Of a stretch of DNA of 64,000 nt, positions 62,866 to 64,000 are shown piece after piece. The notes below the pieces were generated by a model. That model did not search any database and was not told the origin of the DNA. It worked only from the letters and a program-made list of their open reading frames with translations. This stretch comes from Nocardia sp. alder85J (GTDB lineage: Bacteria; Actinomycetota; Actinomycetes; Mycobacteriales; Mycobacteriaceae), in NCBI RefSeq assembly GCF_020176955.2, contig NZ_JAIUCZ020000004.1, positions 1 to 64,000 of the forward strand, in the 5' to 3' direction. The translations under genes and the position numbers were made by a program. Within the stretch, counting starts at the first letter, position 1, and each line of letters begins with the position of its first letter.

Positions 62866-63007
62866 GAACAGCACCCGGGCGGCTCGGAGGCGAACAGCCC
62901 TGGGCAGCTCAGCCGAACAGCATCTGGGCAGTTCGGCCTGGCAGCCGCTGGGCAGTCCGGTCGAACAGCCCTGGGCAGCTCGGCTGAGTAAAGCTCAGCC
63001 GAACAGC
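62866..63007. repeat. Degenerate tandem repeat of a 23-26-bp unit between convergent genes
   Basis: Units resembling GAACAGCCCTGGGCAGCTCG begin at 62866, 62892, 62915, about 62940, 62963 and 63001. The last unit is the C-terminal coding end of the leftward gene (stop at 62995-62997), so the array seems to have grown from that gene's tail into the intergenic region. Confidence 0.65.
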
Positions 63008-63366
63008 GGCCGGGCGCCGGGATGCTCGATCTGCCAGCGGTCGGGCTTGCCCGGCGGGTAGACGACCGGGAACTGGTCGCCGGGGGAGGGCCACTGGCCG
63101 ACATCCCAGACGAATCGGCCGTAGACGGTCTCCCCGGCCACACTGGGCCCCGACACCGTGCCGGTCAGGGTGACGAACTGCTCACCCTGAGCGGCCGGTC
63201 GCGGGCTCACGCCGGTCACGTACAGGGTGCCGCTCTCCACGGCCGGCGGATTCCGCCACGATCTCCCGGCGCCCCGCCCGCCGCCGGTCCGGCCGCGGCG
63301 GTACTGGGTGATCAACGCGACCACCACGCCTGCGAGCACCACGATGAAACCGATCTGCAGCAGCAT
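62995..63366 (-). CDS. Membrane-anchored small hypothetical protein
   Basis: The 123-residue protein begins MLLQIGFIVVLAGVVVALIT, a membrane anchor, followed by a basic glycine-rich linker and a soluble beta-rich domain (ESGTLYVTGVSPRP, EQFVTLTGTVSGPS, ETVYGRFVWDVGQWPSPGDQ). No enzyme motif is visible and the family is not recognised. Its coding end contains the first unit of the repeat array. Confidence 0.7.
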   Translation of the reverse strand: MLLQIGFIVVLAGVVVALITQYRRGRTGGGRGAGRSWRNPPAVESGTLYVTGVSPRPAAQGEQFVTLTGTVSGPSVAGETVYGRFVWDVGQWPSPGDQFPVVYPPGKPDRWQIEHPGARPLFG

Positions 63367-63543
63367 GTTTCCATGCTAGTGCGGCATCCGAACGGGCCGG
63401 TGCGGCGATCGGGGCGGTGGGTCCGTACCGCCGAAAGCCGCACACCCACCCCGTTCGCGGAGTTGTCGTTCGCGGAGGAGGCATTCCGAATCCACCTCGA
63501 ACTCCTCGCGGGCGAACGGTCGGCGGTTCGGTCGCGCCGGACA

Positions 63544-64000
63544 TCAGCACGCGGTGAGCTCGCCGACACCGAGTGGGGTACGTCGCAACTCCCAGCCCGA
63601 GGTGTGCCGGGCCGCCGCCGGCTCGCCGCGACCGGTGTAGATCAGTTGGGCCCCACGGGGATTGGTGTCCGGATCGGTGAACATCGCGGTGAGCCGCGCG
63701 GCGACGCCGGGGGTGAGCTGGGTGTCGAGATCGTCGACGACCAGCACCCGGCCGATGTCCAGCGCGTCCAGGACGGCGGGCAGCAGCCGCAGCAGCGCCA
63801 GCGTCGCGGTGGACTCGTCGGCCACGTCGATCGCCGCCGTCATGCCGGTGTGCACCAGGCCCAGGCCCACCCCGCAGCGCGCCGCCATCCGGGTGTAGAG
63901 GGTGTCGCGGGCGGCCCGCAGATCGGCCAGTTCGCGGTCCAGAGCCGCCGGGGTCAGGCCGTGGCTGTGGGCCAGTTCGGCGGCGTGCCCGGGGGAGATC
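63544..64000 (-). CDS. AAA-type ATP-binding protein, C-terminal part (runs off the window)
   Basis: The frame is open from the right window edge to the stop at 63544, giving 151 residues of a larger protein. It shows a Walker B-like segment, RVLVVDDLDTQLTP, followed by FTDPDTNPRGAQLIYTGRG, resembling the AAA_21/AAA_15 ATPases of abortive-infection and OLD-like proteins (usual form: DEIDASLHP, then LIFTTHD). Here the second acidic residue and the TTHD segment are altered and the protein ends soon after. The N-terminal Walker A would lie outside the window. Confidence 0.65.
   Translation of the reverse strand, partial: ISPGHAAELAHSHGLTPAALDRELADLRAARDTLYTRMAARCGVGLGLVHTGMTAAIDVADESTATLALLRLLPAVLDALDIGRVLVVDDLDTQLTPGVAARLTAMFTDPDTNPRGAQLIYTGRGEPAAARHTSGWELRRTPLGVGELTAC

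Noticed and set aside
62866-63007. CRISPR array
   Set aside because: Units are contiguous, imperfect and lack unique spacers; no cas genes are present.
62995-64000. Complete defence system at the right edge
   Set aside because: The partial AAA protein resembles abortive-infection ATPases, but its start is outside the window and no toxin, nuclease or methylase is visible beside it.

Overview
The window is very GC-rich, with strongly G/C-biased third codon positions, many GTG starts and pervasive 4-bp stop/start overlaps. Its gene content (GAF-ANTAR regulators, DevS-like GAF sensors, a TIGR00027-type SAM methyltransferase, a cysteine desulfurase / MnmA / MetE-like block as in mycobacteria) points to the Mycobacteriales. 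I infer a Nocardia-like chromosome. No tRNA, rRNA, CRISPR array, transposase or phage gene was seen.

Layout. (1) 339-2303: a Kup-type potassium transporter. (2) 2383-18068: a catabolic and uptake locus. A leftward operon (CaiB-type CoA-transferase, CitE-type lyase, cyclase-family hydrolase, MmgE/PrpD protein) diverges from a rightward operon (Liv-type ABC transporter, second MmgE/PrpD protein, Asp/Glu/hydantoin racemase, FAD oxidoreductase, hydantoinase) and ends at an IclR regulator. The hydantoinase gene carries an in-frame TAG stop, and a broken TetR remnant follows it. (3) 18215-20274: a small operon with a MerR-HEAT fusion and a stand-alone HEAT protein behind a MerR-style 19-bp-spacer promoter. 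(4) 20857-33312: a second uptake and hydrolysis locus with a GntR regulator, a Dpp-type peptide/nickel-family ABC transporter, three amidase-signature enzymes, an MFS carrier and two very small AtzG-like proteins, one of them fused in frame to the MFS protein.

(5) 33411-45954: mixed genes, including a CHASE3 histidine kinase with a response regulator, a quinone oxidoreductase with LysR, a protein whose tail carries three G-D-x-N repeats resembling amyloid signalling motifs, an ATP-grasp protein, MarR with an ABC exporter, DinB with a WYL regulator, and an MBL-fold hydrolase. (6) 45965-48187: an XRE regulator, a decayed kinase fragment and a methyltransferase. (7) 48651-57411: a stress/signalling island with a SigB/SigF-type sigma factor, three GAF-ANTAR proteins, two DevS-like GAF sensors lacking an ATPase domain, CsbD, and a slipin operon behind a perfect 33-bp palindrome. 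(8) 57723-64000: core genes (cysteine desulfurase, MnmA, HAD hydrolase, MetE-like protein, aldo/keto reductase), a degenerate repeat tract, and a partial AAA ATPase at the right edge.

Together, regions 2 and 4 look like two uptake-plus-hydrolysis cassettes for nitrogen-containing small molecules such as cyclic ureides, imides or amides. This is inference from family membership; no substrate can be read from the sequence. Region 7 appears to be a duplicated sensor/ANTAR block with a conserved promoter and leader in front of both sensor copies.
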